From positions 1-5,052 of the forward strand of contig CAKTSW010000138.1 in assembly GCA_934613165.1 (NCBI GenBank): DNA of 5,052 bases. Direction: 5' to 3'. The stretch comes from an uncultured Ellagibacter sp. (GTDB taxonomy: Bacteria > Actinomycetota > Coriobacteriia > Coriobacteriales > Eggerthellaceae). Both the position numbers and the translations under genes were made by a program. This document shows positions 1 to 5,052 of the stretch, one piece after another. The first letter of the stretch is position 1. Every line of letters begins with the position of its first letter. The notes beneath the pieces are model-generated. The model searched no databases and was not told the origin of the DNA. It saw nothing but the letters and a program-made list of their open reading frames with translations.

Positions 1-455
1 AGCACGACGATCATCCAGGCGGCCGATTCGATCGGGTCGCCGATGAGCCCGTTGAAAAGCTCGACCGCGCCGGCCGAGTCGAGGCCGTCGAAGGCGCCCG
101 CGGCCCCGTGCGCGCAGAAGGCGAGCATCCACCCGGCAACCACGGCGTAGAACATGAGCAGAAGGCTCGACCCGATGAGCCCTATCCATTTGAAGCGGTG
201 CCACTTCGAGCCTTCGGGCTCGAGCGTATCGAAGCTGCGCGCGATGCCCTTGCGGCTCGCGCGCCCGCACGAAAACTCGATGATGACGATCGGCAGCCCC
301 ATGACGACCAGGAACAAAAGGATGAGCAGCACGAATGCCGCGCCGCCGTACTGCCCGACCAGGTAGGGGAACCTCCAGACGTTTCCCAAGCCGATGGCGC
401 ATCCCGCGCTGACCAAGATGAACCCGAGGCGCGATCCGAACTGCTCGCGAGCCAT
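1..455 (-). CDS. Sodium-dependent transporter, NSS/SNF family (N-terminal part, cut by window edge)
   Basis: Inner-membrane Na+-coupled symporter of the neurotransmitter:sodium symporter family, whose bacterial members usually import amino acids; the substrate cannot be told from this part. About 151 residues are visible and the C-terminal two thirds lie beyond the left edge. Residues 8-32 carry the family signature of helix 1, with GCAIGLGNVWRFPYL at 18-32; this unwound segment binds Na+ and substrate in LeuT-type proteins. Helix 2 spans about 40-62 and contains GLPIVIIEF followed by the cytoplasmic GRASRKG. Helix 3 spans about 89-112 and contains MFYAVVAGW, whose Tyr103 matches the conserved substrate-gating Tyr of helix 3. 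The start at 455 is supported by a strong Shine-Dalgarno, AGGGGAGGG, ending 4 bases before the ATG. It lies 93 bases downstream of the aminopeptidase on the same strand with a hairpin between. No separate promoter was recognised. The family call is firm; the substrate is unknown. Confidence 0.93.
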   Translation of the reverse strand, partial: MAREQFGSRLGFILVSAGCAIGLGNVWRFPYLVGQYGGAAFVLLILLFLVVMGLPIVIIEFSCGRASRKGIARSFDTLEPEGSKWHRFKWIGLIGSSLLLMFYAVVAGWMLAFCAHGAAGAFDGLDSAGAVELFNGLIGDPIESAAWMIVV

Positions 456-477
456 GAAACCCTCCCCTAACGTGAAA

Positions 478-504
478 GCGCCCGACGCGTAATGCGCCGG
501 GCGC
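478..504 (-). terminator. GC-rich hairpin between aminopeptidase and transporter (weak terminator or attenuator)
   Basis: The arms GCGCCCG and CGGGCGC pair perfectly, and after one A-C mismatch a further four pairs (one a G-T wobble) close a three-base loop. Read on the minus strand the hairpin is followed by TTT and then CACG, so the U-tract is short. It sits 45 bases after the aminopeptidase stop and 22 bases before the transporter ATG. It may end the aminopeptidase transcript partly, or stabilise the 3' end of a processed message. Confidence 0.5.
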
Positions 505-548
505 GTGCTTGCTCGCAACCAGTGTAGCCTATCTTCGCCGGGGTGTTC

Positions 549-1961
549 CTAGGCGTCCTTCAAAAAGGCGAGGTATCCCTTGTACGCCTCGTAGATGTCG
601 GCCTTGCTCGTGACCTCCCACGGCGCATGCATGGAAAGCACGGCGACGCCCGAGTCGATGACGTCCATGCCGTACTTTGCGGGAAGGTACGCGATCGTCC
701 CGCCGCCGCCCGCGTCGACCTTGCCGAGCTCGGCGGTCTGGAACGTCACGCCGGCGTCGTCCATCACGCGGCGCACGCGTGCCACGTACTCGGCCGAGGC
801 GTCGTTGCTCCCCGACTTGCCGCGCGACCCGGTGTACTTGTTGAACACGAGCCCGCGACCGAGGAACGCCGCGTTCTTCGGCTCGAACACGCTTGCGTAG
901 GCGGGGTCGAAGCCGGCGGACACGTCGGAGGAAAGCATGCTCGAAGACGAGAGCGCGCGACGCAGGGGCAGCATGCCGCCTTCCCCTGCAAGCTCCATGA
1001 TCTCGGCGATGGTGTTCTCGAAGAAGTTCGACGCCATGCCCGTGGCGCCCACGCTGCCGATCTCCTCCTTGTCGACGAGCACGCACACCGCCGTCTTGTC
1101 CAGGTCGGCGGGCGCTTCGAGCTGCGCTACGAGCGAGGTGTAGGCGCATACGCGGTCGTCCTGCCCGTAGCCGATGACCATGCTGCGGTCGAAGCCGAGC
1201 TCGCGCGCGCGACCTGCGGGAACGACCTCGAGTTCGGCGGAAAGGAAGTCTTCCTCGGCGATGTCGTACTTGTCGGCCAGAAGCTTCAAGGCGAACGCCT
1301 TCACCGGTTCTTTCTTGGCCTTCGCGTCGCCTTCGTCGTCGCCTGCCGCTTCGGGCATCGGGCGGTTGCCGACGAGCACGTCCAAGTCCTCGCCTTCCAC
1401 GACCTTGCCGCCGTTCTTCTCCATCTGCTGACGCGCAAGGTGGATGAGCAGGTCGGTCACGCAGAACACGGGGTCGCCCTCGTCGTCGCCTATGTTCACA
1501 TCGACGACCGAGCCGTCCTTCTTCGCGACGACGCCGTGCATGGAAAGCGGCACGGTGACCCACTGGTAGTTCTTGATGCCGCCGTAGTAGTGCGTGTCCA
1601 GAAGCGCGAACCCGTTGCTTTCGTACAGGGGGTTCTGCTTCAAATCGAGGCGCGGGCTGTCGATGTGCGCGCCGAGGATGTTCATGCCGCCCTCGATGGG
1701 CTCGCGCCCGATCTGGACCAAGATGAGCGCCTTGCCGTGGGAATGCGCCCACACCTTGTCGCCGGGCTTGAGTGTGCGCCCTTCGCGCACCGCTTCGGAA
1801 AGCGGGGCGTAGCCCGCCTTCTCGGCCATGGCGATGGCGGCTGCGGCGCAACGGCGTTCCGTCTTGTTCTCCGAGATGAAATCGATGTAGTTCGAGGCCA
1901 GACCCTCGAGCGCCTCGAGGTCGACCTCGTCGTATTTCTTCCAAGCGACTTCGTGTTCCAT
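549..1961 (-). CDS. apeA: M18 family zinc aminopeptidase (ApeA / aspartyl aminopeptidase type)
   Basis: Cytoplasmic di-zinc aminopeptidase that removes N-terminal residues from peptides; M18 enzymes often prefer acidic residues, but specificity is not shown here. It is 470 residues, a normal length for the family. Expected metal-site residues are visible: His99 and Asp101 in GAHIDSPR, Asp268 in GYGQDDR, Glu299 (general base) and Glu300 in DKEEIGS, Asp346 in SSDVSAG, and His445 in SMHAPWE. Other family blocks are THYYGGIKNYQW (123-134), KYTGSRGKSGSNDA (375-388) and GKVDAGGGGTIA (413-424). An acidic, lysine-rich linker at about 203-219 looks like a small family-variable insertion. There is no signal peptide. 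The reading frame stays open up to 2051, but the start at 1961 is preferred: it has a Shine-Dalgarno 8 bases upstream, matches where family homology begins, and the longer form would overlap the -10 box at 2007-2012. It is transcribed divergently from the rubrerythrin gene. Confidence 0.95.
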   Translation of the reverse strand: MEHEVAWKKYDEVDLEALEGLASNYIDFISENKTERRCAAAAIAMAEKAGYAPLSEAVREGRTLKPGDKVWAHSHGKALILVQIGREPIEGGMNILGAHIDSPRLDLKQNPLYESNGFALLDTHYYGGIKNYQWVTVPLSMHGVVAKKDGSVVDVNIGDDEGDPVFCVTDLLIHLARQQMEKNGGKVVEGEDLDVLVGNRPMPEAAGDDEGDAKAKKEPVKAFALKLLADKYDIAEEDFLSAELEVVPAGRARELGFDRSMVIGYGQDDRVCAYTSLVAQLEAPADLDKTAVCVLVDKEEIGSVGATGMASNFFENTIAEIMELAGEGGMLPLRRALSSSSMLSSDVSAGFDPAYASVFEPKNAAFLGRGLVFNKYTGSRGKSGSNDASAEYVARVRRVMDDAGVTFQTAELGKVDAGGGGTIAYLPAKYGMDVIDSGVAVLSMHAPWEVTSKADIYEAYKGYLAFLKDA

Positions 1962-1969
1962 GCGATTCG

Positions 1970-1976
1970 TCCTTTC
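1970..1976 (-). promoter_or_regulatory. Ribosome binding site deciding the aminopeptidase start
   Basis: Read on the minus strand this is GAAAGGA, 8 bases before the ATG at 1961. The alternative upstream start at 2051 has no comparable purine-rich stretch at the right distance, so this site favours the shorter, 470-residue protein. Confidence 0.75.
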
Positions 1977-2006
1977 ACGATAAAAGGCTGCGTTCGTACG
2001 CCGACC

Positions 2007-2012
2007 ATTATA
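2007..2012 (-). promoter_or_regulatory. -10 box of the aminopeptidase promoter
   Basis: A perfect TATAAT on the minus strand, 45 bases before the ATG at 1961, which would give a leader of roughly 35-40 bases. No good -35 hexamer is visible 16-18 bases upstream (the sequence there is GC-only), and there is no TGn extension, so the promoter is either weak or relies on an activator. Confidence 0.5.
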
Positions 2013-2092
2013 GTTCGCCCGATCATCCGGGCGCGCCGCCTTCCTTTGCATGTGAACGTTTCGCGAAGGAAGACGGCGCCCGAAAACCGTCC

Positions 2093-2121
2093 TTGCAAAA
2101 AAGTGGGATGATGGGTATAGT
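2093..2121 (+). promoter_or_regulatory. Sigma-70-type promoter of the rubrerythrin gene
   Basis: A -35 box TTGCAA (2093-2098) and a -10 box TATAGT (2116-2121) are separated by the optimal 17 bases. Transcription would start near 2128, inside the inverted repeat at 2123-2147, leaving a leader of about 75 bases before the ATG at 2205. This is the best-formed promoter in the window. Confidence 0.65.
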
Positions 2122-2122
2122 A

Positions 2123-2147
2123 CTTATTGAGATAGGTTATCAATAAG
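2123..2147 (+). promoter_or_regulatory. Inverted repeat over the rubrerythrin transcription start (candidate operator)
   Basis: Perfect 8-base arms CTTATTGA and TCAATAAG flank a 9-base spacer. The repeat begins one base after the -10 box, so a bound protein would block initiation. It is AT-rich in a GC-rich setting. Rubrerythrin genes are often under peroxide- or iron-responsive repressors such as PerR, but the site does not match the 7-1-7 PerR box (TTATAATnATTATAA), the Rex box, or the FNR box spacing, so no regulator is named. Confidence 0.5.
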
Positions 2148-2204
2148 GACTTATCAAGACGAGACGATAACCAGCACGAAGAAACGCCAACGAGAGGGGC
2201 ACTC

Positions 2205-2813
2205 ATGAATCTTCGCAACGAACTTCCCACCGCCGAGAACTCCAGCAACTTCAACGCCGTCGCCGATGCGACGACCGAGGTCGGCACCACGCTCGACAAC
2301 CTGAAGGCCGCCGTCGCGGGCGAGACCGGCGCTTCCGCCAAGTACGCCGCCTTCGCCAAGTACGCGAAGGAAAAGGGCTTCGACCAGCTCGCACGTCTGT
2401 GGGAGGCCGCTTCCGCCGCCGAGCAGATCCACATCAACCTCGAGGCCGCGCTCGTCGAGGCCGAAGACCCCGACTACGTCCGCCCGACCGCCGAGGTGCC
2501 GGCCCCCGAAGCGATCGATTTGAACCTCATCGCTTCCGCCAACGGCGAGATCTACGAGACCTCCGACATGTATCCGTCCTTCATCAAGAAGGCCCAGGAA
2601 GAAGGCAACGCCAAGGCCGTCAAGGTGTTCACCAAGGCCAAGCTCGCCGAGGCCGTCCACGCCGAGAAGTACCTCGAGGCGTACAACAACATCGACGCCG
2701 CCGACGACGACGCGTACTACCTCTGCCCGGGCTGCGGCTACATCCACAAGGGCGAAGACTTCGAGAAGTGCCCGATCTGCGGTGCCCCGAAGGCGAAGTT
2801 CCAGCGCTTCTAG
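2205..2813 (+). CDS. rbr: Rubrerythrin (di-iron peroxidase with rubredoxin domain)
   Basis: Cytoplasmic non-haem iron protein that reduces hydrogen peroxide to water in anaerobes, using electrons passed through its rubredoxin centre. It has 202 residues, slightly longer than the classical protein of about 190, the excess being a short N-terminal lead of about 20 residues. The ferritin-like four-helix domain covers about 25-165. Its di-iron ligands are visible as Glu40 (AGETGAS), Glu73 and His76 (AEQIH), Glu115 and Glu118 (GEIYE), and Glu149 and His152 (AEAVH). The C-terminal rubredoxin-like domain (about 170-202) binds one iron through Cys174, Cys177, Cys189 and Cys192 in CPGCGYIH and CPICGAPK. 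The start is supported by AGAGGGG five bases before the ATG. The gene has its own promoter, a candidate operator and a strong terminator, so it appears to be monocistronic. All ligands are intact, so it should be active. Confidence 0.97.
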   Translation: MNLRNELPTAENSSNFNAVADATTEVGTTLDNLKAAVAGETGASAKYAAFAKYAKEKGFDQLARLWEAASAAEQIHINLEAALVEAEDPDYVRPTAEVPAPEAIDLNLIASANGEIYETSDMYPSFIKKAQEEGNAKAVKVFTKAKLAEAVHAEKYLEAYNNIDAADDDAYYLCPGCGYIHKGEDFEKCPICGAPKAKFQRF

Positions 2814-2854
2814 GAGCCAAGCGCAGCCGGCCGGTCAAGGCCGCGCGATCACTG

Positions 2855-2892
2855 AAAAGCCGAACCTGCGGTGCGCCGTGGGTTCGGCTTTT
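2855..2892 (+). terminator. Strong intrinsic terminator after the rubrerythrin gene
   Basis: Perfect 12-base arms AAAAGCCGAACC and GGTTCGGCTTTT continue through two wobble pairs and three G-C pairs to a TGCG tetraloop, giving a nearly unbroken 17-pair stem. A U-rich tail (TTTTCTGCTTCT) follows. It lies 41 bases after the stop codon. The AAAA at the base of the left arm means it could also stop transcription on the minus strand, though no minus-strand gene ends here. Confidence 0.9.
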
Positions 2893-2936
2893 CTGCTTCT
2901 GGTGTGCAAATCGGCAAGCCGGGCGGCGGGGGACCC

Positions 2937-2942
2937 TATAAT
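2937..2942 (+). promoter_or_regulatory. -10 box upstream of the flippase gene
   Basis: A perfect TATAAT, 38 bases before the ATG at 2981 and just after the rubrerythrin terminator. Transcription would begin near 2949, which excludes the GTG at 2948 as a start codon. No convincing -35 box is seen at 16-18 bases upstream. Confidence 0.5.
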
Positions 2943-2962
2943 CCTCGGTGAGAAACGAAACG

Positions 2963-2968
2963 AAGGGA
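2963..2968 (+). promoter_or_regulatory. Ribosome binding site deciding the flippase start
   Basis: AAGGGA lies 12 bases before the ATG at 2981, a slightly long but workable spacing. The in-frame GTG at 2948 has no such site before it and sits at the predicted transcription start, so the ATG is preferred. Confidence 0.5.
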
Positions 2969-2980
2969 TTCATCCGCTTC

Positions 2981-4714
2981 ATGACATCCGAGACGAACGA
3001 CAAGCAAGCGACGGCTGGGCAGACGGCAGGCGATAAGCCGAAAGAACGCGTGAGCGTCGGTCGCGCGCAGACGCACAGAGGGGCCTCGCGCGTCCCGCGA
3101 CGGAAGGCCGCCGCGCACGAGGCGCCTCGACGTCTTCGCAACGCCGGGCACCGCGCCAAGGCGCCGAGACGCGCGGGCAGTGCCGCCGCCCATGGCGCAA
3201 TCGGGACGAACGCTGCTCCCGACCAGGCCGTCAAGCAGGGAAAACCCCGCAAGCAGAACTTCATCGCGCGTGCGATCAACGGGTGGTGCAACCGCCTTCT
3301 CGGCGCGGTGACCGAAGGCGAGCTTAGCGACCAGCCTGCCGAGTACGCCTCGCACCGCACCACGCGCGACTACATCTGCAACAGCATCGGCACGGGCGCC
3401 TGGGGCATGGTGTTCCCCGTGCTCACCGTCGTGGTCACGCAGCTTGTGGGGGTGGAGCTCGCCGGCATGTTCTCGCTCGCGTTCGTCACGGGGTCGCTCC
3501 TCATGATCCTCGCGAACTATGGCGTGCGCACGTTCCAGATCTCCGACCTCACCGAGGCGCACTCGTTCTCGGACTACCAGGTGAACCGCTGGATCACCTG
3601 CGCCCTCATGCTCGTCGTCGGGTGGATCTACTGCTCGATACGCGGGTACGCGGGCGAGATGTTCGTCATCAGCATGGGCGTGTACGTCTATAAGATGGTC
3701 GACGGCCTGGCCGACGTTTACGAGGGGCGCCTGCAGCAGAAGGACAAGCTCTACCTCGCGGGCATCTCCCAGGCGTTCCGCTCGGTGGTGGTGCTCGTCG
3801 TGTTCTCGGTGGCGCTCTTCATCACGCGCAGCGTCGGCGTGTCCTGCATCGCCATGGCCGTCGCCGCCTGCGCGTCCTTCGTCGTGCTGACGCTTCCGCT
3901 CGCTATCTGGGAAACGCCCAAGTCAAAGCGCGCCACCATGCAGAGCGTCGTCGCGCTGTTCAAGCAGTGCGCGCCCCTGTTCGTTGCGCTGTTCCTGTAC
4001 TCGCTCATCGACAACATGCCGAAGTTCGTCATGGAAGGCGTGCTTTCCTACGACAACCAGCTCTACTACAACGCGCTGTACTTCCCGGCCATGGGCATCC
4101 TCCTCACCGCGCAGCTCATCTACAAGCCGATGCTCGTGAAGATGGCCGCCGTGTGGGCCGACCCCGACAAACGCAAGCGCTTCGACCTCATCATCGTCGT
4201 GATGATTGCCGTCATCGTCGGCATCACGGCGGTCGTGGCGCTTGTCATGGGCTGGATCGGCATTACCGTGATGAGCTTCCTCTACGGTGTGGACTTCGAG
4301 CAGTTCCGCGGCCTGTGCTTCATCATGCTCGCCGCGGGCGGGGTGACGGCGTGCATCGATTTTCTCTATCAGGTGGTCACGGTGCTGCGCCAGCAGAAGA
4401 CGGTGACGAAGCTTTACCTCATCACGTTCGGGTTCTCGCTGTTCGTGCCCACGCTGCTCGTGAATTTCACGGGTCTTCCGGGCTCGGTCATCGGGTACCT
4501 CATCGTGATGATGATCCTTCTCGTGCTTCTCGTGTGGGAATACGGCAAGGTTCGCATCGCCTTGGGCGAGCGCGATAAAAAGGCCGCCGCTGCCGAGGCC
4601 GAGCGTGTGGTCGCCCATGCGGTGAGCGATTCGACGCTCGGGTTCGACCCCGCGCCCGCTGCCCGCTTCTCGCGCGGGAGAGACGGTGCGCAAGGCAAGG
4701 GGCGTCGGCGCTAG
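2981..4714 (+). CDS. MOP-superfamily flippase-like membrane protein (polysaccharide/lipopolysaccharide biosynthesis type) with long basic N-terminal tail
   Basis: Integral membrane protein of 577 residues, resembling Wzx/MATE-like flippases that move lipid-linked sugars across the cytoplasmic membrane. About 12 hydrophobic segments are visible, near residues 136-157, 162-181, 204-221, 225-241, 264-283, 288-309, 328-343, 366-385, 402-432 (possibly two), 444-468, 478-496 and 501-519. Segments 1-2 contain GTGAWGMVFPVLTVVVTQLVG and ANYGVRTFQISDL, typical of the first two helices of polysaccharide exporters. Residues 1 to about 105 are hydrophilic, rich in Arg, Lys and Ala, and probably disordered in the cytoplasm; the C-terminal 50 residues are also charged and end in GKGRRR. 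The frame is open back to a GTG at 2948, but the ATG has the better ribosome binding site and lies after the putative -10 box. No glycosyltransferase gene flanks it, so the substrate is unknown. Family-level assignment is by membrane pattern and recalled similarity; a different MOP branch is possible. Confidence 0.8.
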   Translation: MTSETNDKQATAGQTAGDKPKERVSVGRAQTHRGASRVPRRKAAAHEAPRRLRNAGHRAKAPRRAGSAAAHGAIGTNAAPDQAVKQGKPRKQNFIARAINGWCNRLLGAVTEGELSDQPAEYASHRTTRDYICNSIGTGAWGMVFPVLTVVVTQLVGVELAGMFSLAFVTGSLLMILANYGVRTFQISDLTEAHSFSDYQVNRWITCALMLVVGWIYCSIRGYAGEMFVISMGVYVYKMVDGLADVYEGRLQQKDKLYLAGISQAFRSVVVLVVFSVALFITRSVGVSCIAMAVAACASFVVLTLPLAIWETPKSKRATMQSVVALFKQCAPLFVALFLYSLIDNMPKFVMEGVLSYDNQLYYNALYFPAMGILLTAQLIYKPMLVKMAAVWADPDKRKRFDLIIVVMIAVIVGITAVVALVMGWIGITVMSFLYGVDFEQFRGLCFIMLAAGGVTACIDFLYQVVTVLRQQKTVTKLYLITFGFSLFVPTLLVNFTGLPGSVIGYLIVMMILLVLLVWEYGKVRIALGERDKKAAAAEAERVVAHAVSDSTLGFDPAPAARFSRGRDGAQGKGRRR

Positions 4715-4724
4715 GCGAACGCTT

Positions 4725-4747
4725 CCCGCGCCGTCACGTGCGGGTTT
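4725..4747 (+). terminator. Possible weak terminator after the flippase gene
   Basis: The arms CCCGCGC and GTGCGGG form seven pairs (one G-T wobble) around a six-base loop, followed by only TTT. It starts 10 bases after the stop codon. An alternative fold pairs CCCGC (4725-4729) with GCGGG at 4755-4759, which is followed by GCTTTTT and would have a better U-tract but a 25-base loop. One of the two probably ends the flippase transcript. Confidence 0.4.
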
Positions 4748-4752
4748 CGAAA

Positions 4753-4773
4753 ATGCGGGGCTTTTTGCCGCAT
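4753..4773 (+). repeat. Small inverted repeat ATGCGG / CCGCAT
   Basis: Six-base perfect arms around a nine-base loop that contains a run of five T. The T-run is in the loop, not after the stem, so this fold is not itself a terminator; it competes with the alternative fold that would use the T-run as a tail. It lies about 30 bases upstream of the -10 box of the IMP dehydrogenase gene. Confidence 0.3.
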
Positions 4774-4801
4774 AGTCGCCCGTGGCGCGCATGGGCGTGG
4801 C

Positions 4802-4807
4802 TATAAT
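4802..4807 (+). promoter_or_regulatory. -10 box of the IMP dehydrogenase promoter
   Basis: A perfect TATAAT, 51 bases before the ATG at 4859, which predicts a leader of about 45 bases. No recognisable -35 box is present at the usual distance. The leader begins with CAACAACCTATCT; the nine bases AACCTATCT (4815-4823) recur, inverted, in the rubrerythrin promoter palindrome. Confidence 0.55.
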
Positions 4808-4858
4808 TGTCAACAACCTATCTGCTCACCTTTAGTCCAGCGAAGGAGTCATTTTCCC

Positions 4859-5052
4859 ATGGCATACTATTACGACGAGCCGTCACGCACGTTCAACGAG
4901 TACCTGTTGGTTCCAGGCCACACGCCTTCCACGTGCATCCCTACGTCGGTGAGCCTGAAAACCCCGCTGGTCAAGTACCGCAAGGGCGAAGAGGAATGCC
5001 CGCTTACGCTGAACATCCCCATGGTGAGCGCCATCATGGCCGCCGTTTCCGA
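4859..5052 (+). CDS. guaB: IMP dehydrogenase (N-terminal part, cut by window edge)
   Basis: Cytoplasmic enzyme that oxidises IMP to XMP with NAD+, the committed step of guanine nucleotide synthesis. Only 64 residues are visible; the catalytic Cys loop and any CBS (Bateman) domains lie beyond the right edge. [10 protein letters not shown] (11-20) corresponds to TFDDVLLVPA of E. coli GuaB, and [17 protein letters not shown] (49 onward, last codon incomplete) to its LNIPMLSAAMDTVTE strand at the start of the TIM barrel. The opening [20 protein letters not shown] is, as I recall it, typical of the IMP dehydrogenase type of Clostridia and Coriobacteriia. A Shine-Dalgarno GAAGGAG ends 10 bases before the ATG, and a TATAAT box lies upstream, so the gene starts its own transcription unit. 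A GMP reductase is the main alternative among paralogues but is less likely from this N-terminus. Confidence 0.88.
   Translation, partial: MAYYYDEPSRTFNEYLLVPGHTPSTCIPTSVSLKTPLVKYRKGEEECPLTLNIPMVSAIMAAVS

Noticed and set aside
1962..2051. Thirty-codon N-terminal extension of the aminopeptidase
   Set aside because: It overlaps the -10 box, lacks a ribosome binding site at its ATG, and extends beyond where family homology starts.
543..2111. A long plus-strand open frame (522 codons) opposite the aminopeptidase gene
   Set aside because: It is the shadow of a high-GC gene on the other strand: its translation is rich in His, Arg, Val and Ala without recognisable domains, while the minus-strand frame encodes every M18 motif.
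2124..2146. PerR, FNR or Rex binding site
   Set aside because: The arms and spacing do not fit these consensus sites (PerR 7-1-7, FNR TTGAT-N4-ATCAA, Rex TTGTG-N6-CACAA), so only an unnamed operator is claimed.
2154..2747. A minus-strand open frame (197 codons) opposite the rubrerythrin gene
   Set aside because: It is a Val/Gly/Leu-rich antisense shadow; the plus strand carries all iron ligands of rubrerythrin.
3923..4816. A minus-strand open frame (297 codons) opposite the flippase gene
   Set aside because: The composition is dominated by His, Asp, Glu and Arg with no family features, as expected from the antisense of hydrophobic codons in GC-rich DNA; the plus strand encodes a coherent membrane protein.
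4808..4858. Purine riboswitch in the IMP dehydrogenase leader
   Set aside because: The leader is only about 45 bases, too short for a purine aptamer plus expression platform, and the expected three-way junction pairing is not present.

Overview
The window looks like ordinary chromosomal DNA from a high-GC anaerobic bacterium. The best guess is an actinomycete of the class Coriobacteriia (Eggerthella-like). This is inferred from the strong G/C bias at codon third positions, a rubrerythrin, and an IMP dehydrogenase of the type seen in Coriobacteriia and Clostridia. No ribosomal RNA or other decisive marker is present, so the assignment is tentative.

Layout. Positions 1-455 (minus strand) hold the N-terminal third of a sodium-dependent transporter of the NSS/SNF family, running off the left edge. 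Upstream of it, also on the minus strand, is a complete M18 metallo-aminopeptidase (549-1961); a GC-rich hairpin at 478-504 lies between the two. A 243-base divergent intergenic region (1962-2204) carries a minus-strand -10 box for the aminopeptidase and a well-formed plus-strand promoter for a rubrerythrin (2205-2813), with a 25-base inverted repeat just downstream of its -10 box. A strong intrinsic terminator (2855-2892) closes the rubrerythrin unit. Next comes a multi-membrane-span flippase-like protein of the MOP superfamily (start revised to ATG 2981, stop 4714), with an unusually long, basic, probably disordered N-terminal tail. A 144-base gap (4715-4858) with hairpins and a TATAAT box leads into the 5' end of an IMP dehydrogenase gene (4859 to the right edge).

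The genes do not form an evident pathway. The four complete or 5'-complete units from 549 onward each have their own putative promoter, which suggests single-gene transcription units: peptide breakdown, oxidative-stress defence, envelope polysaccharide or lipid-linked export, and guanine nucleotide synthesis. The transporter may be read from the aminopeptidase promoter if the hairpin at 478-504 leaks. No mobile element, CRISPR array, tRNA or rRNA was seen. I found no convincing new biological system. The most interesting items are the operator-like palindrome at the rubrerythrin promoter, a 9-base element shared with the IMP dehydrogenase promoter at nearly the same distance from the -10 box, and the basic tail of the flippase.
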